A DNA stretch of 64,000 nucleotides, taken from assembly GCA_026391355.1 (NCBI GenBank), contig JAPLDH010000013.1, forward strand, positions 1 through 64,000, in the 5' to 3' direction. The notes below the pieces were generated by a model. The model saw only the letters and a program-made list of their open reading frames with translations, did no database searches and was not told the origin of the DNA. The position numbers and the translations under genes were made by a program. Source of the stretch: Bacteroidota bacterium. GTDB lineage: Bacteria; Bacteroidota; Bacteroidia; Bacteroidales; FEN-979. Shown here one piece after another: positions 8,812 to 19,161 of this stretch; position 1 is the first letter of the stretch, and each line of letters opens with the position of its first letter.

Positions 8812-11800
8812 TTATTGTTGTTTCATCATTTTTTTCGTTTCCACAACTTTCCCGTCGGCTACCAATGAATAAGAATACATTCCGGTGGATAAATCATTGG
8901 AATATACCTTTAACTTTCCTTCGCCACGGGTATTGATATCAACGACTTTAATAATTTGTCCCTTGTCATTATAAAACAAAATCCGGGCAACGCCTATTCG
9001 TCCAGGAATATTGTATGTGATGGAAGTTTGCTCCGCAAATGGATTTGGCACATTCTGGTTCAGGACAATTACATCTTCATCTGTCAAGGTAACATCAGAT
9101 TGATTGATCATCTTATCATTGCTGTTTACAGAACCGTCAGGTTTATTCAATTTTACATTAAGAGCAGCAGTCAGAAGCCTGATCAAACTATCCTGTTTCT
9201 CATTCTGACTTTGTAATTGCTGCACAGCCCTTATTAAAATGCCAGTAAATGCCTCATAATTGACCGATTTAAAAGAGACTCCTTCAGTGATGATCTTTCC
9301 GGCAGAATCAACCATTGCAGGCTTTTTATTATCGATGACCAATTCGGGTAAAACTTTTTCAACATCCTGTGCAATTACACCATATTGCTTTTTATCGCTG
9401 AAATGCATCCCGTACTTGTTTGCTTTATCATAGTAAAATGTTTTTGGTTTCAACTGTTTAATTATATCCAGTGCATTATCTATGGTATCTACATTTGTTT
9501 TAAACATCTGATCAGAAGTGATAACAATTCCTGTTCCGGATAACGGACCATTGATCCAGACATCGCCATCAAAAAATCCAGCATAATCCCATGGAGGAGA
9601 AGAGGCATTCCAGGGTGCATTTCCATAAACACCAACATTAATCCCTGTTGGAACAGTGGGTGGATTTGAAATGAAAGTAGTTGGATAAGCCATGCCACTT
9701 ACACCAATGTTTGTAGTCGTTCCGCCAAATGCCTGAAAGTATCCGCCAGTTGTATTTGCTCCGCCGTACGTGGGTGAATAAACTCCAAAATTATTATTTA
9801 TACCTCCGGAGGCTACTGAATACACCCCAATATTATCATTGGCATTACCAGCCGATGCCTGTACACCATAATTGATAATATTTCCTGCTGTTACTGATTC
9901 GAAGTAACCACCGAATGCCGGCCCAAATGTACTGACAGAACCTGCCTGGCCATGAACTCCGATTGCCTGCCTGTCTCCATTTGCAACACCCCACACACCT
10001 GTCTCATGCGTTCCTGTACCTGTAGAGGTTGCTTCGCCATAAACACCGGTATTATTTGAAAAAAGACTGCTGTGCGTATCTGTTGCATAAATAGAATAAC
10101 TATCACCGCTTGCTGAAACCGGATCACTTTGAAAAGCGGTCGTAACATTTAATTTTCCCGGCAAAGGACTACTCCCACAGGGAAATCCAATGTTCACCTT
10201 GTTATTGTTTGTACCGTCGCCGGAAAAATTAAAATCAAACGTATTTAGTGGTATTTCATAACTTGCGGTTAATGGGTTCTGAGGAAGCGTACAAATGTTT
10301 CCCAAGCTACCACCACTGGTTGTTGGCGCTGTAACATAAATTACATTGCCATTTGCATCCAGACTTAAAACACCCGGAGGTGTCGGATTTGTAGGTGAAA
10401 GACTATTTAGATTTCTGAATTTCAGACCTGAAGTATTCGGAGAACCCGTACTGATTTCCAATTTGTTTTGAGGACCGAGGGCATTACCGCTTAACCCAAT
10501 TCCAACATTTACATTGTTGTTGCCGAGGATCATATGGTTACTTCCCATCACGGAGGCAGCATCACCGATAGCAATGGCATTTTGTATATTTGGAAGCCCC
10601 GGACCTGAACCACCACCAAGGGCAACATTGTTAGACCCGGTTTGGTTTGCTGTGCCACTCCCAATACCGATGAAAACACACTGATATCCTCCAGTAGTGG
10701 CACCACCGGCGCCATTTCCAATGAATACACAGTGTAAACTGCCGGTGCTGTTAAACCCTGCATGCCAGCCTACATAAACATCCTCATCCGAGCCTTCATT
10801 AAATCCTGCCTGGGATCCGATAAACGTCGAATTATTCCCACCAAAGGCATAATTATAGCCGGCCTGGTATCCCATAATTGTATTGTGTGTGGATCCAAAT
10901 CCTCCTGCATTAAAATTAAAAGCTGCTTCACTCCCAACAATGGTGTTTTTATCTCCTAATGCGGTTGCCACACTGGCAGCGCTAAAGCCCATGATTGTAT
11001 TATTATTACCACTGGCAGTATTCATTCCTGCATTGACTCCGACATAAAGGTCGCTGGTGTTCCCTTTGTGCCATAATATTGCTTTATTTCCTAATTTGTA
11101 AGCATTTAAAGGCGAAACAACATTGATGTCGCCAAGATCAACATCCAGTGCATTAATTGGAGTGGTTGTATTTATTCCCACATATGGAAATGAAGGAAAC
11201 AAATCTGTAATATTTGTCCGGCAAATGGAATTACCTGTTGTAAATTTTGTAACATTATCCGTGAGGGGTCCCGGTACTGTACAAATATTTACCCCTCCTC
11301 CTGAAGGCGCAGCAACATAAATTACATTGCCATTTACATCCAGGCTTAAAACTCCGGTAGGGGTAGGATTTGTAGGTGAAAGGCTATTTAAATCCCTGAA
11401 TTTCAAACCTGATGTATTAGCAATACCGGTGCTTATTTCCAATTTATTCAATGGGCCGAAAGGATCGGCACTCAGACCAATTCCGACATTTACATTATTG
11501 TCGCCAAGAATCATCTGGTTGGAATTTGTCACCAGGGAATTAGTTCCTATAGCAATGGAATTTTGAAGGTTGCTCGAAAACGGGCCCGAACCAAAACCAA
11601 CAGCGACATTGTTTTGTCCGGTAGAATTTGACAAACCACTGGTATATCCCAGGAAAGTATTGCTGGAACCTGACGTCGTATTAAAGCCGCTGTAACTTCC
11701 CACAAATGTATTGTGGAAACTTTTGTTACTGTTGAACCCGGATTTTAAACCGATATAAACATGTTCACCACCGGTGGTTTCCGAGAATCCTGTCAGGGAG

Positions 11801-12807
11801 CCTAAAAAGGTGCATTCCTTACCATTCGTAGCGTTAAATCCTGACTGGAATCCCATAAAAGTATTGTCGTTCGCCCCTGGAGGTGCAGTCAGATTTTTTC
11901 CGGCTCCGCTTCCCATGATGGTATTCTGACCGCCTATAATACTGTTCACACTAACAGCATCGAATCCCATGATGGTATTGTCGTTACCGGAAGTGCCAGC
12001 CAGGTTTAACCCGGCATTAACCCCGGCAAAAATATTGCTTGAATTGCCTTTATGCCGTAAGACATATTGGTTACCAATCTTGTAGCCGACAGCAAAGTTA
12101 GAGGGGGAGAACACATTAACAGCTCCATCGTACACATCAAGCATATTGCCAGTGATTGGGCATTGCCAGTTCACACCCATGCCCTTTAATGGAGCGGTTG
12201 CCCAAGTATTGGTGGCACCCTTAATGGTAAAATATTTTGTGGTTACTTTCATGAGATCTGTAGTCAGTCCCGGTGAACATGGGAAAAGTGTATTTCCGAA
12301 AAAGCCAAAGGAGCCACTATCACTTGAAACGATCAGCGGACCATTGATTTTAGCACTGTCTGCTTCAAAATATCCATTCACTTTCACGCCACCGTTTGAA
12401 CCAAGCCTTATCCGCTCTTGTCCGTTTGTTCCAAGCCGTACAGGTTGACTATCGGTAGTACCGAAAAAATTTATTACTGAGTCTGTTCCGGCATTTCCCA
12501 TGACTTTCCATACATTTTCAGAATTGTCGATCTTTTCCCATTTTGTGGTGTAATACCAGAAACTCTGAGTATCTGTATCGTAAACCAGAAGACCATTGTC
12601 ATGAGCAGGGTCTGGAGTCATTGCCATGCGTTGGGTCGTTGTAACACGCGTAAAAAGTACTCCTTTGTCATGATTTTGTGCCCTCACTTCCAGCATAGAA
12701 TTCGTACTTACCGGAGCATTATTTGAACCATCGGTAATGACCACCTGGCCGAAAAGTGTAATAGTCAGGTTTATGAATAATAGAAAAAGGATATGTGTCT
12801 TTTTCAT
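8812..12807 (-). CDS. Giant surface protein with S74 chaperone domain and T9SS sorting domain
   Basis: The 1331-residue protein starts with a signal peptide (MKKTHILFLLFINLTITLFG). Residues about 250-480 and 580-790 hold many short iterations of the type NTIMGxxAG / NTFMGFQSGFN / NVAVGFGSG, as seen in trimeric fibre-like stalks. A tail-fibre peptidase S74 (intramolecular chaperone) domain follows, starting at Ser1098-Asp1099 (TSDQMFKTNV) and including YGVIAQDVEKVLPELV. A T9SS type A sorting domain ends the protein (NVPNPFAEQTSITYNI, IKVVD, LSTGMYSYSL). It is probably a large fibrous surface protein. The two halves of the stalk (about residues 240-510 and 565-840) are recognisably duplicated, each ending in a near-identical stretch with SGLKFRDLNSLSPTNPTP. 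Confidence 0.88.
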   Translation of the reverse strand: MKKTHILFLLFINLTITLFGQVVITDGSNNAPVSTNSMLEVRAQNHDKGVLFTRVTTTQRMAMTPDPAHDNGLLVYDTDTQSFWYYTTKWEKIDNSENVWKVMGNAGTDSVINFFGTTDSQPVRLGTNGQERIRLGSNGGVKVNGYFEADSAKINGPLIVSSDSGSFGFFGNTLFPCSPGLTTDLMKVTTKYFTIKGATNTWATAPLKGMGVNWQCPITGNMLDVYDGAVNVFSPSNFAVGYKIGNQYVLRHKGNSSNIFAGVNAGLNLAGTSGNDNTIMGFDAVSVNSIIGGQNTIMGSGAGKNLTAPPGANDNTFMGFQSGFNATNGKECTFLGSLTGFSETTGGEHVYIGLKSGFNSNKSFHNTFVGSYSGFNTTSGSSNTFLGYTSGLSNSTGQNNVAVGFGSGPFSSNLQNSIAIGTNSLVTNSNQMILGDNNVNVGIGLSADPFGPLNKLEISTGIANTSGLKFRDLNSLSPTNPTPTGVLSLDVNGNVIYVAAPSGGGVNICTVPGPLTDNVTKFTTGNSICRTNITDLFPSFPYVGINTTTPINALDVDLGDINVVSPLNAYKLGNKAILWHKGNTSDLYVGVNAGMNTASGNNNTIMGFSAASVATALGDKNTIVGSEAAFNFNAGGFGSTHNTIMGYQAGYNYAFGGNNSTFIGSQAGFNEGSDEDVYVGWHAGFNSTGSLHCVFIGNGAGGATTGGYQCVFIGIGSGTANQTGSNNVALGGGSGPGLPNIQNAIAIGDAASVMGSNHMILGNNNVNVGIGLSGNALGPQNKLEISTGSPNTSGLKFRNLNSLSPTNPTPPGVLSLDANGNVIYVTAPTTSGGSLGNICTLPQNPLTASYEIPLNTFDFNFSGDGTNNNKVNIGFPCGSSPLPGKLNVTTAFQSDPVSASGDSYSIYATDTHSSLFSNNTGVYGEATSTGTGTHETGVWGVANGDRQAIGVHGQAGSVSTFGPAFGGYFESVTAGNIINYGVQASAGNANDNIGVYSVASGGINNNFGVYSPTYGGANTTGGYFQAFGGTTTNIGVSGMAYPTTFISNPPTVPTGINVGVYGNAPWNASSPPWDYAGFFDGDVWINGPLSGTGIVITSDQMFKTNVDTIDNALDIIKQLKPKTFYYDKANKYGMHFSDKKQYGVIAQDVEKVLPELVIDNKKPAMVDSAGKIITEGVSFKSVNYEAFTGILIRAVQQLQSQNEKQDSLIRLLTAALNVKLNKPDGSVNSNDKMINQSDVTLTDEDVIVLNQNVPNPFAEQTSITYNIPGRIGVARILFYNDKGQIIKVVDINTRGEGKLKVYSNDLSTGMYSYSLVADGKVVETKKMMKQQ

Positions 12808-12864
12808 AACTTCATATTTGTTTGTTAATTAATTAATAATATTTTTATTTAGACTAAATTAATG

Positions 12865-12897
12865 CAAAGGTATAACAAAACATTCTATCAGTGACAA
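12865..12897 (-). promoter_or_regulatory. Probable promoter of the S74/T9SS gene
   Basis: On the minus strand TACCTTTG (12872-12865) matches TAnnTTTG exactly. A TTG lies at 12897-12895, 22 nt upstream, slightly longer than the usual 19-21. The predicted start of transcription is about 50 nt before the ATG at 12807. The intergenic region 12808-13153 (346 nt) separates two divergent genes and holds only this and the RHS promoter. Confidence 0.5.
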
Positions 12898-13023
12898 TTT
12901 TCTTTACTTTCTTATAGAAAAAATTTAAAAAGCAGGTTTATAGCAAGATAAAATGAGGAATGAAGAATGATGGATATTACCTTTTCCCGTTTTGGTAGCC
13001 ACTGGTTGCTTTTGCTTTTTCTC

Positions 13024-13054
13024 TTGCAAACCACAATTAATTGTCGTATATTTA
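13024..13054 (+). promoter_or_regulatory. Possible promoter of the RHS-repeat gene
   Basis: TTG at 13024-13026 and TATATTTA at 13047-13054 are separated by 20 nt and resemble the TTG/TAnnTTTG pair, with one mismatch in the -7 box. The chosen start codon lies about 100 nt downstream. Confidence 0.35.
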
Positions 13055-13153
13055 TTGCTTGAATTTTTCGTAAAAGACTATCCTGCCGCAAATTACTTCC
13101 TGTCCTTGTATGGCTCATTTCTGCTTATCGAATCATTCCTAAAATCAATAATC

Positions 13154-16100
13154 ATGAAAGCCGATGTACATATTTTTAAAACCATCATTCCGGCTGTTTT
13201 AATAATAAAGAAAATAAAACCCGGGATAGTATTGCTCACCGGTAAAACATGTAAGACTCTTGCACTCCTGTTCTTATTCATGTGTCTCCAAAACCCGGTT
13301 TCAGCATCCGACCTGACCAGGCCCAACGAACCCGGTCCCCGGTCTGACATCCAGGTAAATACCTTTACGGGAAATTTGTTTTACCAGCGGACTGATCTCC
13401 TGATACCGGTCCGGGGAGACATTCCGCTGGACATCACCTTTACTTACAACAGTCTGAAAAATCAGCAGGATAATGGATATGGCAAAGGATGGTCCTTCTT
13501 TTTCGGGATGTGGTACAACAGGGTTGAAAATACAGTGACCATAGGCCGGGAAGACGGACGGGAGGATGAATTTACCTGGTCAGGCTCTGCATTTATCTCC
13601 CCGGTGGGAGTATATGATGTGCTCACCGAATACGAACCCGGTAAATACCTGCTCACCACAAAATATGGCATCAAATACTATTTTGAGAACGCCACACTTA
13701 AGATGCTTACCAGGATCGTTGACAGAAACGGCAATACCATCAGTTTGTCCTTTACCGGTGGCAATCTCACCACCATTACCGACCCATCCGGCCGGGCGCT
13801 TACACTCAGTTGGGTGAGTAACCATCTGTCGCAGATCACCGACCCCAATACATCACCCAACCGGGTCATTACCTTTCAATACGATGTTTCATGGAATACA
13901 ATCCAGGTTACAAGGCCTTTGACCAATGTCTGTCAATACGGATATGATATTTCCGGGTGTATGACTTCCATCACCGATCCGCGTTCCACTACCGTGACCA
14001 TTTCATATGATGTGAACCAAGCCGTCGGCGGCATAAGCTGCCCTGTTGTGAATTACAATAAATTATTCCAGTATGATATATGTAATAATACAACGACGGT
14101 GAGCCAGGTCGTATCTTCTGTTAACCGGCAGATTGTTTACAGGTTTGACCAGCCGGGCAGGATGATCAGCAAGAAATTTCCGGGCGGAGATTCTATCAGC
14201 TATGCCTGGGATGCTTACAATAACATCACCACTTTTACCGATGAGAAGGGCAGTCAAACCTCCTTTACCTATGATACCAGGGCAAACCTGCTGACAGAGA
14301 CGGATTGTCTTGGAAATACCGATACCACCACCTATGAAGGCAGCTTCAATAATATTACCCGGTTCAGGGATAAAAATGGTAACATAACATCCTATTATTA
14401 CGATGATAAAGGAAACCGGACAGGGATGACCGATTGTAAGAATAACCAGGAGGCATACACCTATAATGTACACGGAGAGAGGATAACCATGGAGGATAAA
14501 AATGGGTTCACGACTGCCTTTTCTTATGATGTTTACGGGGATCTGGCAGGAAAGACCGATCCACTGGGATATTCAGAAACCTACACCTATGATCAGGCGG
14601 GGAACCTGCTGGTTTCTACCGATAAACGTGGCTATTCCATGACCTATGCCTATGATCTCCTGAACCGGCTCCTGAACAAGACTGATCCGCTTTCTTACGT
14701 GTACAGCTACCTCTATGACGCAAACGGAGATCTTGTCAGCGAAACGAATCCGGGTTCATTTACCACTACATGGTCATATGATCCGCTGAACAGGTTAATC
14801 ACTAAAACGAATGCGCTGTCGGGAGTGACAGGGTATGCGTATGATGAAACAGGAAATAAAATCTCAGAGACCAATACCCTCGGATACACAACATTCTATG
14901 CCTATGATGGACGGAACCGGCTGACGGGAGTCACTGATTGCCTTGGAAACACGGAATCGTACACGTTTGATCCCTCAGGTAACAGGCTCACAACAACTGA
15001 TAAGAACGGTCAAACCACCTTATTTCTTTATGATTGCCTGGGAAGGGTAGTTCGTTCAACAGACCCTTTCGGGAATAAGGATTCCACCATTTACGATGTC
15101 CTGGGCAACAGGGTTGGGTCAAAGTCAAGGAATGGTTTCCTGACGAATTATACTTATGATTGCCTGTCACAGCTGGTATCAGTAATCGATCCGCTTGGTA
15201 AATCCGAAACATATGATTTTGACCCTGTTGGAAACAGAACCGGGTTCACAGATAAAAACGGGAATACAATTACCTATACATTTAATAGCCTGAACCGTCT
15301 GGTTGGCACTGCCAACCCTCTTGGATTTACTGAATCCTATGTATATGACCCTGCAGGAAACTGGACCGGCTATACTGATAAAAACGGGAATACCAGCATA
15401 TACATTTTTAACAGTCTTAACCGGTTAACCGGTACAACTGATGCTATGGGTTTTACGGAATCAACCAGTTACGATCCGATTGGAAATAAAACAGGGATTA
15501 CGGATAAAAACGGGCATACTACCAGTTATGTGTATGACGCACTGAACCGAATGATACTGTTAACAGATCCGATCGGTAATTCAGAAGAATACGGATACGA
15601 CGCGATGAATAATCTGACAACTTTCACTGATAAAAATGGCAATACAACCACTAAAGTTTATGACTGCCTGAACCGTGATACATTGACCACCGACCCGATG
15701 GGTTATACCGAATCCTATGAATACAACCCGACAGGCAACATGACAGGTTATACCGACAAGAATGGTAACACCACTACTTATAATTATGACGGTGAAAGAC
15801 TGATCAATACCACTGATCCATTGGGCAATTCAGAATCCAATACGCATGATCCCAATGGTAACCTTACGGAAATATCGGATAAGAATGGATACACAACTAC
15901 CTATGTGTACAATGTATTAAACCGGTTGATTTCAACGACTGACCCATTGGGGGCGATAACCACGATCACCTACGATGACCATGGTAATCAGACATCAGAA
16001 ACAGATCCCCTCGGGAATACGACTTATCATTCATACGATCCCCTGAACCGGCCTGATACCATTGTTTACCCACAGGGTGAAATTACAGTAATTGTCTATG

Positions 16101-18709
16101 ATTCTTCCGGTAACAAGATCGAAGAAAAAGATGATCTGGGTAATTCCACAATCTATTCCTATGACGCCCTGAACAGGCTGATCAGTAAAACAGATGCACT
16201 AACACAAGTAGAAACCTATGGATATGATTCTGTTGGAAATATATCATTGGTTAAGGATCCAAACGGAAATACCACAAATTATACATACGATGCAATGAAC
16301 CGTGTGTTAACCATCACCACATCCCTGGGAAACCAGACCATATATGTGTATGACCCGTTTGGCAATGTAATAAAGCGCACGGATCCTGACGGCCAGGTCA
16401 CTGACTATTCGTATGATGCCGACAACCGAGAGGTATCTGCAACCTATCCAGGAGTATCCGAATCTATGACAGAATCAAACATCGTTATCAATACCCAATA
16501 TGACCGGGCAGGCAATCCTATCCAGGTTACGAACTCAGGAGGGATAGGAGATACTACTACTCATGCTTATAATGATCTGAACAGGTGCATTTCCACAACT
16601 GTGAATTTTGGTCCGTTTTCAAAAACAGTGAGTTATACCTTTGACAATGTTGGTAATGAATTAACCAAAAGCGGCGCTGCAGGTACGATTCAGAAGACCT
16701 ATAATGCAAACAACCAGGTTTTGACCGTAACTGGCCAGGATACCAGCCTGACGCAATATACCTATGACCTTGTCGGGAGGAGAACCCAGGTACTTTTTAA
16801 TGATGGAATGGAGGGTTCCATAAGTTATTATGCAAATAACCAGGTAGAGGATTATCTGATGAAAACACCTGTTGGTGATACCTTACAGGCAATCCATTAT
16901 ACTTATAATCAAACCGGACAAAAAACGATAGAAATACACGAGGACGGCGATTCACTATTATTCACATGGGATAATACAGGCAGACTGATCAGGGAGAAAA
17001 ACCTCTTTAAAGATGACAGCACCCTATATACCTATGATTCAGCAGGTAATCGTCTGACAAAAAATTTCAACGGCAGTATAACATCATACACCTACAATGA
17101 TGAAAATAGGGTAATTTCGGCAGGACCGGTGAAGTTTGGGTATAATAAAAACGGTAGCCGGGTACTGAAGAAAGACACGGTTACCGGTGATTCAACGAGT
17201 TACGCATATGACCCTGAAAAGAGGCTGACCATTGTGGCCAGACCCTATGACACCAATGCATTTTTCTATGATCCGAATGGAAAACAACTTGCAAAGACCA
17301 GCTACGGATCGATGAAATATATAATGCATGGCAGCCCTGACCCGCTGGAAGAATATATGGTCTCCGGTACCACTGTTTACATGCTGGCAAGTTATAATCA
17401 GGGAATAGGTATCCAACATGGACCTATGTATGGTACATACGTTTACAATGGAGAGGGTTCTTCAACAGGCCAGGCTGTTAAGATCCTGGGGTTGGATACC
17501 ACTTTTTACGCCAGTGCCGGATATGATGCTTTTGGCAATGTTATAGATATGCAAGGAATGTGGGTGAACAATGAGATCAAATTCAGGGGAATGGTTTGGG
17601 ACCAGGATGTTCAGTTGTACCAATCAGGTTCATTGAAATATGATCCTGTCACGGGAGATATTTTAAACCCGACAAACTATAAAATTAAGGATAAGGGCAA
17701 GGTAATTTATGACCCCGGAACCATGACCGTTGAAACTCCTGTCTATTACATAATAAGCACCTCAACCACATCGACTCCGGTCTCCGTAACGGATCCTGCG
17801 GCTGATGCATTAGCAAAAGGGTTAATCTGCGGAACGATGGGTTATCAGTGGTCAAATCATAACAAAGCACCTGATGATATTGTTATTCCACCCAGCGTCC
17901 GGTTGCTTTGCGGAACAATTGCTGCCGAGATGACGGCGAGAGCAGGAAAGCCAAATGATATTGTCATTCCGGAAGTAAAGCCTCCGGTGATGTTTGTCGA
18001 TTTTATCTTACCGGATGAAACACCCGAGCAAAAAACAGCCCGGCTTATCGGTTACAATTATAAATTCATCCCCGTACCCAATGTTGACCCAAGGATCATT
18101 CATGCACAGGTCCAGGCTTATCTTGACCGTCTCGACGCGGAGAGGAAGCAAAAAGAGAAGGAAGAACTTGAATATAAGATGAAACTACAGAATCTGCAGA
18201 AAAAAATAGACGATCTGGGAGCATTGATTGACAAACTCAGAAACCAAAGAATAATAATCCATCAAAAGCAACGGGATATTGCCTGGCAACAGAACAAACT
18301 TAACGAGGAAACCTCTTTGATCGATTATGCATCCGCCGGAGTAAAATCGTTCAATAAGTGGTTCAAAATAGCGGATAAAATAAAGGAAGTGGCTGAGATA
18401 CTCAAGAATTTCAGCAGTAGTATTGAAAAAGACCAAACCATTAGTGGCCAGGAGGCAAAGACCCGGGAAAGCTTGTATGGTGAAATCTACAACCAGTTAA
18501 GTAAGATACAGGGAGCAGCCAATGCTTGGGCAGAAGCCAAAATAGGTGAAAACTATCAGGATGTTGAAAATGTCAGGGTGCAGTTGCTGCAGGAAGAGCT
18601 TGCAAACAGGTTTATAGATGTCAGAATCGGGGGCATGGTGTCAGGGTTGGAAGCAGAACGTGTGAATTTGCAACAGGAACAAAGCAGGCTGGTTCAAGAA
18701 CAGAAATAA
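13154..18709 (+). CDS. RHS/YD-repeat protein with coiled-coil C-terminus
   Basis: The frame is open from 12992, but the ATG at 13154 (MKADVHIFK) gives a long N-terminus ending in a hydrophobic export-type segment (LALLFLFMCLQNPVSAS). The 1851-residue product has a DUF6531-like start (VNTFTGNLFYQRTDLLIPV), then about 40 YD-type repeats (YDxxGNxxxxTDxxGN) up to about residue 1470, which fold into the hollow RHS shell. The core end is weak: LKYDPVTGDILNPTNY replaces the usual YDPETGRY..PDP. The last 380 residues include a long charged coiled coil (AERKQKEKEELEYKMK). No nuclease or other toxin motif was recognised, and no immunity gene is evident downstream. It is an exported RHS protein of unknown action. 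Confidence 0.88.
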   Translation: MKADVHIFKTIIPAVLIIKKIKPGIVLLTGKTCKTLALLFLFMCLQNPVSASDLTRPNEPGPRSDIQVNTFTGNLFYQRTDLLIPVRGDIPLDITFTYNSLKNQQDNGYGKGWSFFFGMWYNRVENTVTIGREDGREDEFTWSGSAFISPVGVYDVLTEYEPGKYLLTTKYGIKYYFENATLKMLTRIVDRNGNTISLSFTGGNLTTITDPSGRALTLSWVSNHLSQITDPNTSPNRVITFQYDVSWNTIQVTRPLTNVCQYGYDISGCMTSITDPRSTTVTISYDVNQAVGGISCPVVNYNKLFQYDICNNTTTVSQVVSSVNRQIVYRFDQPGRMISKKFPGGDSISYAWDAYNNITTFTDEKGSQTSFTYDTRANLLTETDCLGNTDTTTYEGSFNNITRFRDKNGNITSYYYDDKGNRTGMTDCKNNQEAYTYNVHGERITMEDKNGFTTAFSYDVYGDLAGKTDPLGYSETYTYDQAGNLLVSTDKRGYSMTYAYDLLNRLLNKTDPLSYVYSYLYDANGDLVSETNPGSFTTTWSYDPLNRLITKTNALSGVTGYAYDETGNKISETNTLGYTTFYAYDGRNRLTGVTDCLGNTESYTFDPSGNRLTTTDKNGQTTLFLYDCLGRVVRSTDPFGNKDSTIYDVLGNRVGSKSRNGFLTNYTYDCLSQLVSVIDPLGKSETYDFDPVGNRTGFTDKNGNTITYTFNSLNRLVGTANPLGFTESYVYDPAGNWTGYTDKNGNTSIYIFNSLNRLTGTTDAMGFTESTSYDPIGNKTGITDKNGHTTSYVYDALNRMILLTDPIGNSEEYGYDAMNNLTTFTDKNGNTTTKVYDCLNRDTLTTDPMGYTESYEYNPTGNMTGYTDKNGNTTTYNYDGERLINTTDPLGNSESNTHDPNGNLTEISDKNGYTTTYVYNVLNRLISTTDPLGAITTITYDDHGNQTSETDPLGNTTYHSYDPLNRPDTIVYPQGEITVIVYDSSGNKIEEKDDLGNSTIYSYDALNRLISKTDALTQVETYGYDSVGNISLVKDPNGNTTNYTYDAMNRVLTITTSLGNQTIYVYDPFGNVIKRTDPDGQVTDYSYDADNREVSATYPGVSESMTESNIVINTQYDRAGNPIQVTNSGGIGDTTTHAYNDLNRCISTTVNFGPFSKTVSYTFDNVGNELTKSGAAGTIQKTYNANNQVLTVTGQDTSLTQYTYDLVGRRTQVLFNDGMEGSISYYANNQVEDYLMKTPVGDTLQAIHYTYNQTGQKTIEIHEDGDSLLFTWDNTGRLIREKNLFKDDSTLYTYDSAGNRLTKNFNGSITSYTYNDENRVISAGPVKFGYNKNGSRVLKKDTVTGDSTSYAYDPEKRLTIVARPYDTNAFFYDPNGKQLAKTSYGSMKYIMHGSPDPLEEYMVSGTTVYMLASYNQGIGIQHGPMYGTYVYNGEGSSTGQAVKILGLDTTFYASAGYDAFGNVIDMQGMWVNNEIKFRGMVWDQDVQLYQSGSLKYDPVTGDILNPTNYKIKDKGKVIYDPGTMTVETPVYYIISTSTTSTPVSVTDPAADALAKGLICGTMGYQWSNHNKAPDDIVIPPSVRLLCGTIAAEMTARAGKPNDIVIPEVKPPVMFVDFILPDETPEQKTARLIGYNYKFIPVPNVDPRIIHAQVQAYLDRLDAERKQKEKEELEYKMKLQNLQKKIDDLGALIDKLRNQRIIIHQKQRDIAWQQNKLNEETSLIDYASAGVKSFNKWFKIADKIKEVAEILKNFSSSIEKDQTISGQEAKTRESLYGEIYNQLSKIQGAANAWAEAKIGENYQDVENVRVQLLQEELANRFIDVRIGGMVSGLEAERVNLQQEQSRLVQEQK

Positions 18710-18752
18710 ACGTTAACTGTAAAAGGATCCAGGAGATAAAAAAAAGTTAACC

Positions 18753-19118
18753 ATGTACACCAACGGTTTAGTAGTAAAAGCTTTTTTACTGGCTGCATTC
18801 GCATTGACTTTGAGCAGCGAAGCCCAGCAACCTTTTCCCACTGGTGGCTACCAGGGAGGAACACACGGAAATGTAAAAATTAAAACCTGGAGCGGGGCGG
18901 TCGATGAAAAATGGAATGTTTCAGGCAATTGGTGTCCTGCCGGTGTACCGGTTGCGCAGGATGATGTAGTCATCCCAGCGACACCCTCTATCATGCCGGA
19001 AGTTAAGGTACAGGGGATGGCTTGCAAAAACCTCACAATCAAGCCCGGGGCAGAATTGAATATTAATCCGGGCGTAACCTTAACCGTCAATGGACATGTA
19101 ACGATTGAGAAACAGTAG
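18753..19118 (+). CDS. Small secreted single-module protein
   Basis: A 121-residue protein with a signal peptide (to about SEAQQ, residue 26). The body matches the short module often repeated in large Bacteroidota surface proteins: a tryptophan-rich WNVSGNWCPAGVPVAQDDVV followed by CKNLTIKPGAELNI and LTVNGHVTI, which should form a beta-helix-like rung stack. Here the module stands alone and lacks a T9SS sorting domain. It lies 43 nt after the RHS gene on the same strand and may be cotranscribed with it. It may be a remnant of a larger protein or a stand-alone adhesin-like factor. Confidence 0.7.
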   Translation: MYTNGLVVKAFLLAAFALTLSSEAQQPFPTGGYQGGTHGNVKIKTWSGAVDEKWNVSGNWCPAGVPVAQDDVVIPATPSIMPEVKVQGMACKNLTIKPGAELNINPGVTLTVNGHVTIEKQ

Positions 19119-19161
19119 TTTCCTGAATGTCCTTTGCAATTTAACCCATGAAAAAGTTTAC

